A stretch of 6,867 bases of DNA from Candidatus Omnitrophota bacterium (lineage in GTDB: Bacteria > NPL-UPA2 > BS750m-G34). The stretch covers positions 1 through 6,867 of the forward strand of contig DAOWKF010000055.1 of the NCBI GenBank assembly GCA_030640045.1. The letters run 5' to 3'. This document shows positions 5,635 to 6,867 of the stretch, in pieces; the stretch's first letter is position 1, and each line of letters opens with the position of its first letter. Below the pieces are notes generated by a model. That model did not search any database and was not told where the DNA came from. It worked only from the letters and a program-made list of their open reading frames with translations. Both the position numbers and the translations under genes were made by a program.

Positions 5635-6483
5635 ATGAAAATTATAACAGCTTCTGTTGGCGGGTTTTGTTTTGGGGTTAAACGCGCGGTAAAACTGGCG
5701 GATAAGGCATGCCCGAAGGGGCAAGAGAAGGGGAAAGTCTATTCTCTCGGCCCGCTTATACATAACCGCCCTGTTGTTCAAGAGCTTTCCCAAAAGGGCG
5801 TCAGGATTGTCAATGACCTGAAAGGCGTCCGTCGGGGAGAGACGCTCCTTATTCGTTCTCATGGGGTGCACCCGGCGATATTACGTAAGGCCAAAAAAAA
5901 ACGCATTAAGATTATTGACGCGACGTGTCCTTTTGTTACCCGCTGTCAGAGACTGGCAAGAGTTTTAGTGAAGGAAGGGTACAGGGTTATTGTATTCGGG
6001 GATAAAAAGCATAGCGAGGTCCAGTCCATAGTCGGTTTTACTGATGATAAGGCGATGGTAGCGGAGACACCGGAAGATTTACAAAAGGCTGTCCAGGGGG
6101 CATCAAAGGTAGGCCTCCTTTCCCAGACTACGCAATCAAAAGTTGCTTTTGGCCGGATGGTAGTTGCCCTGCTGGAGCTGGTTCCTGAGGTCAAAATTTT
6201 TAATACTATCTGCCAGGCGGCAACAAGCCGTCAGGAAGAGGCAAAGAGGCTTTCGAAAAAAGTCGAGTCAGCCATTGTAGTGGGAGGAAAAAATAGCGCT
6301 AATACACACCGCCTTGCCTCAATTTTCAGGAAAGCCGGGATAAAGACTTATCATGTCGAGGATGTCCGGGAACTTAAGGCGTGTAGGATGAACGGCCATA
6401 AGAGTGTTGCTGTTATGGCCGGGGCTTCTACCCCTGACTGGATAACGAAGGAAATAATTAGTTATCTAAAAATAAAAAAATGA
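5635..6483 (+). CDS. ispH: 4-hydroxy-3-methylbut-2-enyl diphosphate reductase
   Basis: This iron-sulfur enzyme reduces HMBPP to IPP and DMAPP, the last step of the MEP isoprenoid pathway. The 282-residue length is typical. Three conserved cysteines that bind the cluster are Cys12 (GGFCFGV), Cys98 (DATCPFV) and Cys193 (NTICQAA). His43 (GPLIHN), SHGV, and the KHSEV segment with His126 and catalytic Glu128 are present, as is the C-terminal AGASTPDWI. The substrate loop reads KNSANTH where KNSSN is common. The ATG is fixed by the GFCFGV spacing from the N terminus. No SD precedes it; the promoter would start the mRNA at the ATG. The last codons run through seven As into TGA, overlapping the rpsA ATG by four bases. 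Codons at 5893-5901 hold an A9 run with the frame intact. Confidence 0.96.
   Translation: MKIITASVGGFCFGVKRAVKLADKACPKGQEKGKVYSLGPLIHNRPVVQELSQKGVRIVNDLKGVRRGETLLIRSHGVHPAILRKAKKKRIKIIDATCPFVTRCQRLARVLVKEGYRVIVFGDKKHSEVQSIVGFTDDKAMVAETPEDLQKAVQGASKVGLLSQTTQSKVAFGRMVVALLELVPEVKIFNTICQAATSRQEEAKRLSKKVESAIVVGGKNSANTHRLASIFRKAGIKTYHVEDVRELKACRMNGHKSVAVMAGASTPDWITKEIISYLKIKK
6474..6480 (+). other. A_AAA_AAA heptamer before the ispH stop, candidate -1 slippage site
   Basis: Seven As occupy the wobble base of an ATA codon and two AAA codons, directly followed by the TGA stop of ispH. This is the X_XXY_YYZ register of a -1 frameshift site. Slippage by one base moves ribosomes into the rpsA frame (ATG ACA AAA), giving an IspH-S1 fusion. 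Copying one extra A during transcription would have the same effect. I did not identify a stimulatory pseudoknot, and A runs are common in this window. Confidence 0.35.
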
Positions 6484-6867
6484 CAAAACCTGTATTAAGA
6501 AAATTAAGGCCGTCTCAAAAAGATGACCTTGGCAAGTTTTATGAAGAGACATTCCGTGAAGTAAAGCAGGGAGGAGTGGTCAAAGGCACAATCGTGAAAC
6601 TTATATCTAATTTTGCCGTAGTAGATATAGGCTATAAATCGGAAGGTGTCGTGCGTATAACGGAATTTCGACAACCAGAGCCGCTCAGCGTGGGAGATGA
6701 GGTTGAGGTCTTTATAGAAAAGTTGGAAGATGAGAATGGGCAGGTAGTCCTTTCCAGGGAACAGGCTGTCCAACAGATCAGCTGGCAAAAGATTGCCAGT
6801 ACATTTAAGGAAGGTGGAGTGGTTGAGGGAAAAATCACCCGTCAGGTAAAAGGAGGATTTATCGTTA
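6480..6867 (+). CDS. rpsA: 30S ribosomal protein S1, 5' part (runs off window)
   Basis: S1 helps the 30S subunit bind and unfold mRNAs. There are 129 complete codons before the window ends. After a roughly 30-residue N-terminal extension (MTKPVLRKLRPSQKDD...), the first S1/OB domain spans about 31-98 (GGVVKGTIV, VDIGYKSEGVV, VGDEVEVFIEKLED, VVLSRE). A second domain begins at about 113 (GGVVEGKITRQVKGGFIV). The order SRE-x-W linker then VxGxIxxxVKGGF is typical of S1. The ATG overlaps the ispH stop as ATGA, and no SD is visible in the A/T-rich upstream sequence. Expression probably relies on re-initiation after ispH, on S1-type A/U-rich recognition, or on frameshifting. The other OB domains lie outside the window. 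Confidence 0.93.
   Translation, partial: MTKPVLRKLRPSQKDDLGKFYEETFREVKQGGVVKGTIVKLISNFAVVDIGYKSEGVVRITEFRQPEPLSVGDEVEVFIEKLEDENGQVVLSREQAVQQISWQKIASTFKEGGVVEGKITRQVKGGFIV

Noticed and set aside
5893..5901. A9 run in ispH as a frameshift error or pseudogene sign
   Set aside because: The conserved ispH motifs continue in the same frame on both sides, so the gene is intact; the run encodes Lys-Lys-Lys.

Overview
The window is a compact, almost wholly coding stretch of a bacterial chromosome, with every gene on the + strand. It holds translation genes and amino-acid and isoprenoid biosynthesis genes: thrS (3' part), infC, rpmI, rplT, lysC, cimA, ispH and rpsA (5' part). Nothing mobile, CRISPR-like, phage-like or tRNA/rRNA-like is visible. 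The protein families are ordinary bacterial ones. The lysC-cimA pair and the ispH-rpsA junction, with moderate GC and lysine-rich proteins, would fit an anaerobic, deltaproteobacterium-like or uncultured candidate-phylum (for example Omnitrophota/PVC-type) genome. That placement is a weak inference, not something the sequence proves.

Bases 1-2749 form the classic thrS-infC-rpmI-rplT translation cluster, with tight spacing and strong Shine-Dalgarno (SD) sites overlapping the preceding stop codons. The pheS/pheT genes that often follow rplT are absent. Fifteen bases after rplT comes lysC (feedback-regulated aspartate kinase), which overlaps cimA (citramalate synthase) by 14 bases. The two enzymes feed threonine/lysine/methionine synthesis and a threonine-independent route to isoleucine. 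A short gap (5550-5634) carries a hairpin with a short T run and a good sigma70-type promoter. Then come ispH (last step of the MEP isoprenoid pathway) and rpsA (ribosomal protein S1), joined by an ATGA overlap.

The interest lies in how these genes are expressed. (1) infC has a near-perfect SD placed for an in-frame ATC codon, a rare start of the kind known to autoregulate IF3. (2) lysC contains an in-frame ATG behind a perfect SD exactly where an ACT-only beta subunit would begin. (3) lysC and ispH lack good SDs, and each has a promoter whose predicted transcription start falls on or next to the ATG, suggesting leaderless mRNAs. (4) The ispH stop codon directly follows an A_AAA_AAA heptamer in the register that would shift ribosomes into rpsA; fused IspH-S1 proteins are known in other bacteria. 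Several catalytic-motif substitutions in ThrRS and aspartate kinase are also recorded. I see no wholly unknown gene system here.
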